The notes under the pieces were generated by a model. It made no database searches, was not told the DNA's origin, and was given only the letters and a program-made list of their open reading frames with translations. A DNA stretch of 64,000 bases. It comes from Henningerozyma blattae CBS 6284. Its lineage: Eukaryota; Ascomycota; Saccharomycetes; Saccharomycetales; Saccharomycetaceae. Positions within the stretch are counted from its first letter, which is position 1. Every line of letters starts with the position of its first letter. The stretch spans positions 186,001 through 250,000 of the forward strand of contig NC_020187.1 of the NCBI RefSeq assembly GCF_000315915.1, in the 5' to 3' direction. Both the position numbers and the translations under genes were made by a program. Shown here in pieces: positions 22,261 through 33,498 of the stretch.

Positions 22261-24270
22261 ATGGTAGCTGACAATAGTTTTAAGGCTGATTATAGGGCAG
22301 ATGATGCACATACAGTGGTTTCAAACGAGACTCGTATTGAAGTTAATACAAGCAACGAATCAGTGAATCAAAATGTTGTGATGAATAATGGTATATTTGA
22401 AAGAAAAGAAGATATAAATGAAAAATATAATACAATAGAAACCTCTAATTCCTCTGGTTTCTCATCAAAAGATGAAAAATATCTAGCCTCTGAGAATATC
22501 GACGAGATCCCATCAGATGGTGAAAAAACAAGTACCTCCAGAATTATTCGTGAAACAGAAATCATGAAATCAGTATACGATAAATGGTATTATCATGTTA
22601 TCCTATTGTTCTCTGCTTTTGTCTGCGGGTATGGTTACGGGCTAGATGGTAATATCCGTTATATTTATACAGGTTATGCAACTTCTTCTTATGCTGAACA
22701 TTCTTTGTTATCCACAATTAATGTCATTAACGCTGTTGCTTCTGCAGCTTCACAAATTGTTTACGCTAGAGCATCTGATGTGTTTGGTAGATTATCTCTT
22801 TTTATTGTTTCTGTTGTTTTCTACGCAGTTGGTACTATCATTCAATGCCAAGCTTATGATGTCCAGAGATATTGTGCAGGTTCTTTCTTTTATAATATTG
22901 GTTACGTGGGTGTTATTCTTGTTTTATTGTTAATTTTATCTGATTTTTCCTCTTTGAAATGGAGATTATTTTATCAATTTGCTCCTACTTGGCCTTATAT
23001 TATTAATACTTGGATTTCAGGAAACATCACTTCAGCTGCAAACCCACTTAAACATTGGTCCTGGGATATTGGTATGTGGGCTTTCATTTTCCCATTATCT
23101 TCTATTCCAATTATCTTATGTCTAATTCACATGAGATGGATGGCTTCAAAGACAAAAGAATGGAAGTTATTAAAACAAGAAAAATCTTATATCCAACAAC
23201 ATACTTTCGTTTCTGCCATTACAGATTTATTTTGGAGATTAGATGTCATCGGTGTTTTATTAATGGGTGCTTCCCTAGGTTGTATTTTAGTTCCATTAAC
23301 TTTGGCTGGTGGTACCAGCTCCAAATGGAATCATGGTAATATTATTGCTCCTTTTGCCCTGGGTTTTGTTTTAATTCCAATCTTTACATTTTGGGAATGG
23401 AAATTTTCTAAATCACCACTAATTCCATCTAAATTAGTTAAGGATCGTGCAGTTTGGTCTTCCATGGCTATCTCTTTCTTAATTGATTTCATCTTTTATA
23501 TGGCAGTTGATTACCTGTACACGGTTTTGATAGTTGGTGTTAATGAGTCAGTGAAGTCTGCAACTAGAATATCATCTCTATCTTCATTCGTTTCAACGGT
23601 CGGTTCTCCTATCTTTGCCTTGTTAATTACCCGTTTTACAAGATTAAAGCCATTTATTGTGGCAGGTTGTGCCTTATGGATGCTATCAATGGGTTTGTTA
23701 TATCATTACAGAGGTGGGGCTTCCTCCCATAATGGTATTATTGCCTCTCTATGTGTTTGGGGGGTTGGTACAACTCTTTTCACATATCCAATCAATGTTT
23801 CTGTTCAAGCTGCTGTGTCACATGCTGATATGGCAACAGTTACTGCATTAAACTATACAATGTATAGAATTGGTTCTGCCGTTGGTGCTGCTGTTTCTGG
23901 TGCAATTTGGACTCAAACATTATACAAACAATTACATAAGCGTATGGGAGATGCCACCTTGGCAACTGCCGCTTATAGTTCTCCATATTCCTTTATTGTT
24001 AATTATACCTGGGGTACAACAGTTAGAGACCAAATGGTGGAGGCATATAGATATGTACAACGTTTGGAAACTATTGTAGCCTTAGTCTTTACTGTGCCAT
24101 TATTGCTGTTTTCATTAACCTTAAGAGATGCTCGTTTGACCGATAATGTAGCTTCCGATGATATTGAAGAAGGTCAGCACATTAATAAAACAGACAGTGA
24201 CCCAATTGCAGACTTCCTGAGTAAACCTTTCAAAGGTTTATTTAAAAAAAATAAAATCGATGAAAACTAG
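22261..24270 (+). CDS. ARN-family siderophore-iron (MFS) transporter
   Basis: This is a 669-aa major-facilitator protein with about 14 predicted membrane segments between residues 112 and 620 and a hydrophilic N-terminus of about 105 residues. Family-typical segments include FSAFVCGYGYGLDGNIR, RASDVFGRLSLF, QAYDVQRYCAGSFFY, LSDFSSLKWRLFYQF, HMRWMASKTKEWK and MATVTALNYTMYRIG. These closely match the Arn1/Arn2/Sit1/Enb1 group, which imports ferri-siderophores at the plasma membrane or endosome, and the related Gex proton/glutathione exchangers. I cannot assign a substrate; ARN1/ARN2-like is most likely. S. cerevisiae ARN genes are mostly subtelomeric; here the gene sits alone in a gene-poor interval. 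Confidence 0.9.
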   Translation: MVADNSFKADYRADDAHTVVSNETRIEVNTSNESVNQNVVMNNGIFERKEDINEKYNTIETSNSSGFSSKDEKYLASENIDEIPSDGEKTSTSRIIRETEIMKSVYDKWYYHVILLFSAFVCGYGYGLDGNIRYIYTGYATSSYAEHSLLSTINVINAVASAASQIVYARASDVFGRLSLFIVSVVFYAVGTIIQCQAYDVQRYCAGSFFYNIGYVGVILVLLLILSDFSSLKWRLFYQFAPTWPYIINTWISGNITSAANPLKHWSWDIGMWAFIFPLSSIPIILCLIHMRWMASKTKEWKLLKQEKSYIQQHTFVSAITDLFWRLDVIGVLLMGASLGCILVPLTLAGGTSSKWNHGNIIAPFALGFVLIPIFTFWEWKFSKSPLIPSKLVKDRAVWSSMAISFLIDFIFYMAVDYLYTVLIVGVNESVKSATRISSLSSFVSTVGSPIFALLITRFTRLKPFIVAGCALWMLSMGLLYHYRGGASSHNGIIASLCVWGVGTTLFTYPINVSVQAAVSHADMATVTALNYTMYRIGSAVGAAVSGAIWTQTLYKQLHKRMGDATLATAAYSSPYSFIVNYTWGTTVRDQMVEAYRYVQRLETIVALVFTVPLLLFSLTLRDARLTDNVASDDIEEGQHINKTDSDPIADFLSKPFKGLFKKNKIDEN

Positions 24271-25593
24271 CTTTCATAAAAACTAGTATCATTACTCATT
24301 TAATATATTTCTTGGAGCAGGGTTATACCATATTAAATTATACTGATATCCCTAAATGCCTATGTAAGTTGACACTTTTTTATGTTCTTATATTTTCTTT
24401 AATTATTTACTTGCATATACATTAATATTATAATATAAAAATTATATTCAAACTTCTTTCTTCAACTTTTTTTTTTAATATTTACTAGTTTTTTCAGGAT
24501 AGAGCATGGTATTTGATACAATATGTGCATTTTGTGTATATATGGAACGTAGTTGATGTAATTAAGCACTACGTTAGGTGTAGTAGCCGAATTGTATGGA
24601 CTTCATAAATAAACTAAGAGCAAGACTAAATATTTTGAATGAATTACATTTCCTTAGACGATATACCTTACATTATTGCATTTATGAATGTAATCAAATA
24701 TCGCTCACAGATAAGCATTTTCTTGTCTTATTGATGATATCTACAGCATCACTTTCTAGTTCCTAGACATCCATGAATATTTTAGGAGCAGATCCTATGT
24801 CTCATTGTGCTCTCTTTTGGAATATATATTTAGGCCTGCAGGTTTTCCAATCTTGCAATATGTTATATATCTGCGATAAAAGCGGTTCTTATCTGAAAAT
24901 GCGATTTTTAGAAAATTGTTGGCTTTTCACGATGACTATGGGTATTAGAGGCAAATAAGTAGCATCAATCAATGAAGACATCTGGGAGTTGCCAGGACAT
25001 CACGAGTCCTGGCTAAATAAAGGTCAGATGAGGCAGATAATATGTGTTATATACACCTGTTATTTTTCATCAGCTCAATTCAATTAATTCTCTCGGGTTG
25101 CGTTTTTTCACTATACTTTTCGGGGCTGATTTTCTTAGGTTCGTGTTTTTTAAATATAGGTTTCGGACTTTGGTAAGAAGAATCTTCGGACTTTTGATAG
25201 AGGCATGTACTAGTAATCTAATAGCTAAATATGTAAATACGAGAACTATCAAAAAGATACAAGTCTTTAAAAATGTGTTTTTATCCATTGCTTATTAGTA
25301 GAATAGAATATTTGAGGTTACGATATTCTAATTTAATAAAACGCGATGGCAAGAATTGACTTTTAAGCCATGTAATATTCTAGTGCCACAAAATCAAAAA
25401 CTAAATCATGTTTTATTCGAAACGTATCGGAATCGGTAAGCCAGCAGTAAACTTCATAAGATAGTAGTTAGTAATATTGATTTTTGGCATTCTGAACTCT
25501 GCTACTTGAAGACTTTGATTAGTATCTATTTATGCTAAGCTATAGACTGTTATTGCTATAGGTTTAATAATTTACTTGACATTGTTTAAAAGG

Positions 25594-25724
25594 ACCCTTA
25601 TAACTATCAATATTTTCTACCTTACTTTCCCCTTATTTTTTAAGGTACCCCCTAATTTTACCCCTAAATTACCCTTATTTCTACATTTACCCAGGTTCCA
25701 TGCTTTACTCTCCCCTTATTGGGG
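25594..25724. other. C-rich block with four CCCCT (STRE-like) pentamers
   Basis: CCCCT occurs at 25629-25633, 25649-25653, 25661-25665 and 25712-25716, with further CCC-runs between them; the last is followed by GGGG, making a small hairpin. CCCCT is the core of the Msn2/Msn4 stress-response element. No recognised gene lies within 1.5 kb, so its role is unclear; it may be an old promoter. Confidence 0.4.
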
Positions 25725-27871
25725 TTTCCTCAAGTTAGTATTTGAACTATTGCCAAATAGTTCAAAAATTCCTAGAGCCAGCACTGAATAAGCACTGTCA
25801 ACTGACTGAGGCAGCAGTTGAAGTTACCCTAATGGGCATCACTTTCTCAAGGTTGGAAAGACTTCTACTAATAATAGCTTATCATTAGTAATGCTTTCGC
25901 CTCAACTAAAAAAGTGATATAATGGCTACCAGTATACTAGATGTGTTAAGAACAATCGAGTATTCTAACGGTTGATCATGGCACGACTATATAGGAATTA
26001 CCATGTTTTTTTCCTTTTTGTCTATACTGTTGTTTTTATCGAGCCATAAAAACGAATGTTGTGTGAGTTGTTTAATAGAAACAACCAAAGTTTATCTTGT
26101 TAATTTCTATATACGATATTTATAGTAATAATAGCAATAATGCTGTTGATAAGTATATTCCAGTATTATTCGTATGTTCATAAAGATAGTAAGGTATATT
26201 GGAAGCTTATACTCATTCATTAATGTGATGGCATTAACCAATTTAATTTTGGGCCATTGTTGTCGTGGATTCTTTTTTGAGAAATAGTAAATATCTCTAC
26301 TAAAGTCTTGAACTAAACCAGCCGCTTTGTATTATATTGTTTGTAGCCTAAGCACCAATTCACCGAACCTTCTGTGATATATGTATAACGTAACATTTTA
26401 TTGAAATGTTTCCGTTTAAATGGAGCACTTAATTAATTGGAGCAAATATACCGCTCTAAATGTTTGTTGTATAATTGGTTTTTTGGATTTGAAGAAATAC
26501 ATTAAGAATAAATATAGAGTTATAGTTGGTAAAAATGTCCGAAGCTTTTATACTTTCTTTTTTATGGATTTGTGACACTTTTAATATTGTGTAAAGAAAA
26601 TTATAATTGCCACAAACAAGAAGAAAAAGAGAGAGATTATATGCCACTAAATTATTAGACCAATTTTTTAATATTAAATAATATAACCCTGTTCTTGTTC
26701 TGGAGAAATCAGAAACGTAACCAAAAATAGTAAATCGCTAGTAAAAATAAAAATTTAAATATCTACTACTTTGCTAATCATATATACTAGTTATTTAATC
26801 AATATTTTTATTGTTACAGTTTGCTTTTTACCTTGAGACTGTAAAAGATGAGAAATAATGATCATATTTCTACTATTTTATATTCTGAAACTGCTAATTT
26901 TAATATTTCGAATAAATGAGCTTTAGTTGATCAAATCTAAAGTTTAATAAATATAAAAATACTACAACTATTGAAAATGGATAATAAATTTAGCTCCGCA
27001 GAGCGCTTTGTGACCTGTCTGGAATTGGAAATCGGATAATCGCAGCTGGTTTTGGTTTGTGATAAGTAAATTACAGTTCCAGAAATAGTTTAATAACAAG
27101 TGAGAAATTTGCCTTTTTTCAACTGTCAAAGAAATGTGAGATATGTATTTAGGAAATAATTAAGTAACAAAAGAAAAGCCACATTCTTATTCGGAATCAT
27201 GTTAGTGACGAGTAAAGCTTTCTTGGGTATGCTTAGATTAATCATATCAAGTGTCAAATTGTATATCTTGTTTCATAGTTATCAATAAGTATCTTTTTCC
27301 AACTATTTGAGAATAATGGTCAGAATGGGCTATTTTTTTTTTGAAATTCAGTTAGACACCAAGGATTTGTGCTTTGTCAACTACTATGTTTAAGGCTTGA
27401 ATTCTGGTGTTTTTACACTATAAATCAAGAATGAAATTCTTCTATTCTGTGGTTAATAATATTTTACGGATTTTCCTTTACTGAAAGGATCGTAAGAAAC
27501 AGATTACCTAAAGTGATCTCTAGTTATAATAGAGAACGGATGAAAAGAAACGATTTGATTTGTATCTACAAGAGGTAACTAGAGGACGTTGGGCAAGATA
27601 TATAAAGAGATGATCCAAGTTTAGTGAGTGGACTTTCTTGAGCTTGAAGAAGCTACAAAGAATAAGGAGTAATATCGAGGTTTATATATTCATACTTAAA
27701 CATTGTCTTAATAACGTTTAAACAACACTTATTGATCATAACATCTTGACGATAAATATTCTGGAAAGAAGTTAAAACAAAAAACTGAGTATATAACCTA
27801 AGTTTTAGCAGCGTTACTTCGCAATTCATTGATTTGTATAATTTAGGAATTAGTTTTGAATTTTCGATAAA

Positions 27872-28081
27872 ATGGCAAACCATTCTAATCGAGCTATTAG
27901 CTCAAACTCTAATCCACCAAATATCTATAATATAGATAGAGTTGCTACTGGTATTCCTGTAACAACTAGCCTTGATCCAATAACTAGTGTTGAACTGGCA
28001 GTTAATTCTAAAGATAATGTAAATTTAGCTAATTGTGGTAAATTTAAAATTAAAGAAGGCCATGAGAAAGACGAAAATTAA
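27872..28081 (+). CDS. Possible small ORF, 69 aa, unrecognised
   Basis: ATG 27872 has good yeast context (ATAAAATGGC). The predicted peptide is Asn/Ser-rich at the start (MANHSNRAISSNSNPPN) and ends in a charged KIKEGHEKDEN. Composition resembles that of real low-complexity yeast proteins more than random AT-rich translation. I recognise no family, and no upstream regulatory site stands out. It could equally be chance in a gene desert. Confidence 0.22.
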   Translation: MANHSNRAISSNSNPPNIYNIDRVATGIPVTTSLDPITSVELAVNSKDNVNLANCGKFKIKEGHEKDEN

Positions 28082-29302
28082 AAAAAATGTTTCAGTTAGG
28101 TCTTTTTTTGAAGAGGTTTTTGAGTAAAGGATTTGATTTATCTAATTGCAAAATGATGACTGAATGTGGTAGTCTTGCCAAATAGCATCTATAATTAGAG
28201 TTAATTTTTACAATTTAAATTCTGTTTTAAAAAAAAAAATAAAAACAAAAAAAAAACAGTGCTATAATTTATTGAATTTATGCTATCCTTTCAGCTTGTG
28301 GCTACCTAACCTTGAATTTGAAGTTATACAGTATAACATTAAAAAAATACGATTCAACGAAGAATTATGCACTATCACGGTAAGCTATCAGAAACCCATT
28401 ATTTTTTTTTATCAAATTGTTTTACCTCTAATAAAATGGAACAAAAATAACAGTGGTGTAATTTTTCAAGATACTATTATAAAAACAAGGATAAGTGAGT
28501 CCATTATACTGCTGATATTCTATTTCTTTTTTATAAATTGGTGCGTAATTATGATTTTCCATTAAAATTAAACTCAAATATTTCTTCGAATTAAAAATTT
28601 GTTAAGTTTTATAATGAATGTGTGATAAAAGTTACAAAATATAAATAAAATCTTGAGAATTTGATGCAACTATGATCATTTTTTAGATAGTTAAATTTAC
28701 CAAGTTTCCTACTACGTAGTTAGATGAAAGATGATTCTGTTAGGGATATTTATAAGTCTTACCCGATTAAAGGATATCGCTATATACGGTGGCGTACATG
28801 AGCGTCGACCTAAATGACATCCTGTCCTCTTACCTACGTATATATATATTAACCTCCAAACATAATCTATTAGAATCACTGCTATATAGATATATAGAAG
28901 GAGAATAGTAATAGAAGAATGGATATATTGACTATATCACAAACTATTTATTAATTCTGCTGAATACATTCTAACAGATTCATTACCTTAATATAATATA
29001 TATATAAACAATCTATATAATCTAGCGTATTTTATAAAATCTATACAACATGGTCCATTCTTCGATCATGGAAATTGTTTTATTTGCTACTTAATACTAG
29101 AAAATAAATAAAGTGTGAATAAACATTAAACAACTAATGTTGATATATACATAATAAATAAAATAAATGGAAAAAAGAGGAAATTATTGAGGTATTAAAA
29201 TAGAAAAAGAAAAACAAAAACAGAATAAAAAGAGGCATATATAATAAAGGATAAAGATAAAAAAATGCATGGAAAAAAATTAATAGAACATGATTTAAGT
29301 TA

Positions 29303-30553
29303 TTATTGTCCAGCTAAAGTTTCCATATCATCCACTGATTTATCATGAATAAATTCCAACGGCTTGTTATTTTTTGCATTTTTATTAATTTTTAAATGGA
29401 AATATTTTTCATTTCCCGGTAAAGGTAATGGATGAGCTACAATATATGAATTTTCCTCTGTAGCTAAACCGGCAAATGCATTGTACCAAGCGATTACTGC
29501 TACAATTATACCAAGAATACCACCTGCTCTTGTCACACCTGGACTATTACAAAAACTTCCTAAACTTAATAATAAGAATGTGATGGCTAATAAAAAGAAT
29601 AATAGAAAAAACATCACTGTTGATTTCACTGTACAAACTGCCAAACCAAAAGTGAATATACACCATGCCAATAAGAAAATGGCTAAAGCATTATCGAATT
29701 CTCTTGGATGACCTTCATATGCAGCTTGAATACCAAACCAAGGGATGAAAATGGCACCAAAACTCATCCAAAATCCACCATATGAACATAAAGCGGTTCC
29801 ACCAAAGGTATTTTCAAGAGCAATTTCCCAAATACCAGCAATGATTTGAACCAATCCACCATAAAACATTGCTAATCCAACTACCATATTTGGAGTTGCT
29901 ACATGTTTAACTCTTGCATTAAAGAATGAAAGTACAAAAGTGGTTAATGCGAATGCGGAAAGACCTAATGGAACTGGATTACCAAACTTATGAGTTGTTG
30001 GAGGTGCTACCCCTGGCATCAAAGTACCACCAAATGCTTCTCTTAATTCTGATTTCAAATATTTTCTTTTCCCTAATATTACATAATCATTTGGGTTTGT
30101 AGTACTAGTATAAATGGGTATACCTCTTATCAATTCATCTTCAGTCATCCTTCTCGATAGATTAGTACCTCTATAATGCCTTGTGGAAGCAGAAGAAGAA
30201 TACTCGTCATCATCTTCATCATTATAGTCATCATCGTATATGGAGAAACCAGAAGATCTATTTGATCTATGGCTTTGATTATTATCTACATCATTATCCG
30301 AACCATCCTCATACATGGCATCATCTGGATCTATATTTGAAGATGCATGATGATGTCTTGCATGACGGTTTTTATGATTTCGGTGAGAATGTCTTGGTAA
30401 ATGTCTTTTTTTCTTGGAACCGTTTTTCTTGGAAGGAATTTGTTCTTTTGTTGAATTTTCTTCTTCATCAATGACACTTGACACTAGTGAATGTCTATTG
30501 GGCGAAGAAACTGTTGAGGAAGATTGTTCTGTAGTATCAGTCGAGTCTGTCAT
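29303..30553 (-). CDS. ATO/GPR1-FUN34-YaaH family acetate/ammonium transporter, long N-terminus
   Basis: Ady2/Ato proteins are six-helix plasma-membrane acetate (and proposed ammonium) transporters. ATG 30553 gives 416 aa, well above the ~283 aa of S. cerevisiae Ady2. The extra length is a hydrophilic N-terminus of about 170 residues with basic His/Arg clusters (RHLPRHSHRNHKNRHARHHH) and an acidic stretch (DDDYNDEDDDEY). The membrane core carries family segments GNPVPLGLSAFALTTFVLS, FYGGLVQIIAGIWE and AYNAFAG-like WYNAFAGLATEENSY. The signature NPAPLG reads NPVPLG here (residues 192-197). It is tandem with an ATO2-like gene on the same strand, so the pair probably arose by local duplication. 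Confidence 0.9.
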   Translation of the reverse strand: MTDSTDTTEQSSSTVSSPNRHSLVSSVIDEEENSTKEQIPSKKNGSKKKRHLPRHSHRNHKNRHARHHHASSNIDPDDAMYEDGSDNDVDNNQSHRSNRSSGFSIYDDDYNDEDDDEYSSSASTRHYRGTNLSRRMTEDELIRGIPIYTSTTNPNDYVILGKRKYLKSELREAFGGTLMPGVAPPTTHKFGNPVPLGLSAFALTTFVLSFFNARVKHVATPNMVVGLAMFYGGLVQIIAGIWEIALENTFGGTALCSYGGFWMSFGAIFIPWFGIQAAYEGHPREFDNALAIFLLAWCIFTFGLAVCTVKSTVMFFLLFFLLAITFLLLSLGSFCNSPGVTRAGGILGIIVAVIAWYNAFAGLATEENSYIVAHPLPLPGNEKYFHLKINKNAKNNKPLEFIHDKSVDDMETLAGQ

Positions 30554-32169
30554 GGAAAGTAAAAACAAAATGAATGTGAAAAAAAAAGCTAATTGCCTAT
30601 TTGCTTAAAGTTTTATAAATATATAGTAATACCGATCTCCATCCATCATAACAAGATCTGCGGTTCAAAGAGATAAGATTATAAGTGAAAAGGCAGTAGC
30701 ATATTATATATATATATATATATATAAGAGTGCATGAACATGTGTATAATTGAAATTAATCGGAATACCTTATTGATACATATGTTTTATTGGAATATGG
30801 GGGAAATAGAGGGTATAAAGGGGGTGATCGTTGGTTATTGGGGGGTTGTGTTGATTGTACAACATTCCAAGGAAATCTTTTATGTTAAGGTTTAGAGGAT
30901 GTGAAATAAAGGATAAGGATATTGACGTAAAACTAAACAAAAGAAGAACATAAACGGCTAGAGCAATAGCAATAGTAGCCGCCCCCCACTCTTTGACCTG
31001 AGAGCCCAAAAACGATAGTTAAGGACTAAAAATCAATGACATAAACAAGGAAAGACAAACAAACAAGCCCAAAAACAATTGAAAAAAGTGAAAAAAAATA
31101 CCGGGCTGAATGGTTGATATGCAATTATAGTCCGATTATTCTTGAAAAGGTAAAACCTTTAAAAGTTGGAGAACGAGATCCGAAATGAGGGGAATAGGAA
31201 ATTAGGACATATATAAACGGTTTTGAAAAAGTGAAAAAAAAATAGAGAGTGTACAGAAAATGGGTACGAAATAATGGATTACGTTATAGATTTCTTTATA
31301 TAGGAAAGAAAAATCAAGAAGAGTTGATGAGATGAGGTTGGTCATTCATTTTACCTAATTGAAACATTTTAGAGTCATGCTTAAAAAATGAAGCTTAAAA
31401 AGTGAAGTTTGATATCAAGACAATGTATTTTGTAGACGTATATAGGAAGGTCATTCCAAGAAAAAAGTGGAGAGCAGGAACATACTGAAATCTCGAGATA
31501 TTACCAAGAAAGAAGATGTTTATCTTGAAGAGTTCTAGTTTCAATAGTGGTTTTATAGCTAAATAGATATTGGCATTAGGTTATTAATAGTAATGATGCT
31601 ATTATTAAATACTGAAGCTCGAAATCCATTAGCTTAAGACCTGAAAAGGAAATCCCACGGCCAATACCGAAAAAAAAGACATGCCCACGCAACCCCGAGT
31701 TTCGGAGTTGACAGCCCTGGGAGGCACGGCTGGAATTGTATGCATTTGGCTATCCATGCTTGATGACAAGAATGAAAGATTAAGATAGAAAATAATAAGA
31801 AAAAAAAAGATTAGAGAAGAACGTTATACATTAAGAAAATAAAACGTACATACAATAAGTAACTAAATAATTATGGACTAAAAGAACTCATGGGGGTCAT
31901 AAAAATCGTGCAAAAATATATGGAAGAAAATAAAATATAATAATAGTATAATATAATGAATGAATGGAAGGGTAGAAAATGTAGTAAAATGAAGTAAAAT
32001 AAAGTAGTAGGATGAAATAAAATAGAATGAACAAGGACGAATGACGCTTGTAAGAAAAGTGTGGTGTAGTATAATAATTATTAACAGAAAATGAGTAAAC
32101 TCGAAGAGGATAGAATATTAATTATTAAATCATTGATTCTGTAGTGCTTGTTATGCAATAAAAAATCGT
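30554..32169. other. Long spacer between the two ATO genes
   Basis: These 1.6 kb hold the upstream region of the first ATO gene and the 3' end of ATO2. Visible elements are (TA)11 at 30705-30726, a GC-richer patch at about 31655-31740 containing CCGAGTTTCGG (CCG-N5-CGG, 31695-31705), and A-rich runs near 31800. The 79-codon minus-strand ORF at 30770-31009 has no family resemblance and is likely chance. Confidence 0.5.
30705..30726. repeat. (TA)11 microsatellite
   Basis: A perfect TA dinucleotide tract of 22 bp, upstream of the first ATO gene. Confidence 0.9.
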
Positions 32170-33048
32170 CTAAACCAAAACCTTTTCGTTGGAAGGTAAT
32201 GGGAATGGATGAGCCACGATGTAGGAATTTTGTCTGTTGGAAACACCGGCGTATGCATTGTACCATGCAATGAAGGCTGTGATGACACCAAAAACACCTG
32301 CAGTAGTCTTGACACCCGATCTCCCAGTGAATTCGCCAATGGTCAACAATAAGAATGTAATGAACAAGAAGAAGAACAAGGCAAAGAACATAATGGTAGA
32401 TTTCATGGTACAGAATAGTAAACCTAGCGTGAATAAAGTCCAACCTAATAGATAGAAACCCAATGCATTACCCAAGTCTGATTCTTTAGCTTTGTAAGCA
32501 TCTAAGATACCGAACCATGGGATATAAATAGCACCGAAACTTAACCAGAAACCACCGTAGGAAGCCAAAGCGGTACCACCAAAAGTGTTTTCCAATGCAA
32601 TTTCCCACATACCAGCTAACAATTGAATAAGACCACCGTAGAACATAGCCAAACCAACAACAACATTAGGAATTTTAATACCTTGAGCACCAGCATTGTA
32701 CATGGATAACACAAAAGTAGTCAACGCGAAAGCTGATAGACCTAGAGGAGCTGGATTACCAAACTTGTGGGTAGATTCAGGGGCCAAACCTGGTTGCAAA
32801 GTACCACCGAAGGCATCAATCAACTCGGTTCTTAAGAATTTTTGTCTACCAATATGGATGTATTCGTTATTGTCACCTGTGCAGTAAACTTTCCCACAGG
32901 TTTGACCATCGGCATGTGTATGAATATCTTGAGAAGTTCTTGTTCTTTCTTCAGAGAAAGATGGCTGATGGATTTGAATATCTTCAGAATGAGTGTTTTC
33001 GTTTTCGATTTCTGTGTTTTGGAAATCAGCAGCTTCTTTGTCAGACAT
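32170..33048 (-). CDS. ATO2: ATO2/ADY2-type acetate/ammonium transporter
   Basis: The 292-aa product starts at ATG 33048, close to the length of S. cerevisiae Ato2/Ady2 (282-283 aa). The signature NPAPLGL is intact at residues 98-104, followed by SAFALTTFVLSMYNAG, VVGLAMFYGGLIQLLAGMWE, ENTFGGTALASYGGFW and the C-terminal SYIVAHPFPLP. Six membrane helices are expected. The directly adjacent upstream gene is RPC34, the same pairing as YNR002C-YNR003C, so ATO2 is the preferred name. A candidate Cat8/Sip4 carbon-source element lies in its promoter. Confidence 0.93.
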   Translation of the reverse strand: MSDKEAADFQNTEIENENTHSEDIQIHQPSFSEERTRTSQDIHTHADGQTCGKVYCTGDNNEYIHIGRQKFLRTELIDAFGGTLQPGLAPESTHKFGNPAPLGLSAFALTTFVLSMYNAGAQGIKIPNVVVGLAMFYGGLIQLLAGMWEIALENTFGGTALASYGGFWLSFGAIYIPWFGILDAYKAKESDLGNALGFYLLGWTLFTLGLLFCTMKSTIMFFALFFFLFITFLLLTIGEFTGRSGVKTTAGVFGVITAFIAWYNAYAGVSNRQNSYIVAHPFPLPSNEKVLV

Positions 33049-33486
33049 TTTAAACGGAGATTTGAAGTTTATCGTTTTGAATAAGGGATTAAAATTAGAG
33101 TTGTAAATAAAGCGATGTTTAAGAGCAATGCTTTACTGATGATTTTTTTAATTTTTAATATCGAAGGAGAGAATTCTAATTTACAATTGGGTGCCTTATA
33201 TTTATATAGTTTTCGAAACTTGAAACTGACTAGTATCAACCCAACCCCTAATCTTAGATATTCGCATTTACCACTACGCCGGTTTTACTGAAACTAAAAT
33301 GCGGGGCCTCAGAATGTGATGTACTTGGGCGGCTACCCCAACAGGTTTGAGCATATGCGATGGGCGTTTCCCCACAGGGTCCTGTACTGTTGGGGTAATT
33401 CTATATCGCACAGACTGAATCGGAGAATGTCCGAGAAGGCACGGCTCATTGTCACCATTCCAGAATTACGGGCCGATGGAGGCGTG

Positions 33487-33498
33487 ACCATTGGGCCG
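33487..33498 (+). promoter_or_regulatory. Candidate carbon-source responsive element (Cat8/Sip4 site)
   Basis: ACCATTGGGCCG matches the CSRE consensus YCCRTYNRNCCG at every position but the first. It lies about 440 bp upstream of ATO2. Genes of this family in S. cerevisiae are induced on non-fermentable carbon through Cat8, which makes the match plausible. Confidence 0.5.

Larger units (their letters stand above)
24271..29302. other. Gene desert of 5.0 kb with no convincing gene
   Basis: Only short, uneven ORFs occur here; none matches a family I know. The most protein-like is 27872-28081 (listed separately). A C-rich stretch with four CCCCT pentamers lies at 25594-25724. A-rich runs lie near 28229-28256. 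This interval separates the chromosome XI/IX-like block from genes (ATO, RPC34) that are centromere-proximal in S. cerevisiae. I searched for a canonical point centromere (RTCACRTG, then an AT-rich core, then a TTCCGAA motif) and found none. Confidence 0.6.

Noticed and set aside
27185..27210. Near-match to centromere element CDEIII on the minus strand (ATGATTCCGAATAAGAA)
   Set aside because: One T is missing from the TTTCCGAA core, the adjacent DNA is not a distinct AT-rich CDEII, and no RTCACRTG lies at the right distance.
32081..32443. Antisense-frame ORFs across ATO2 and other genes
   Set aside because: They are alternative-frame shadows of conserved coding regions with no independent start or family support.
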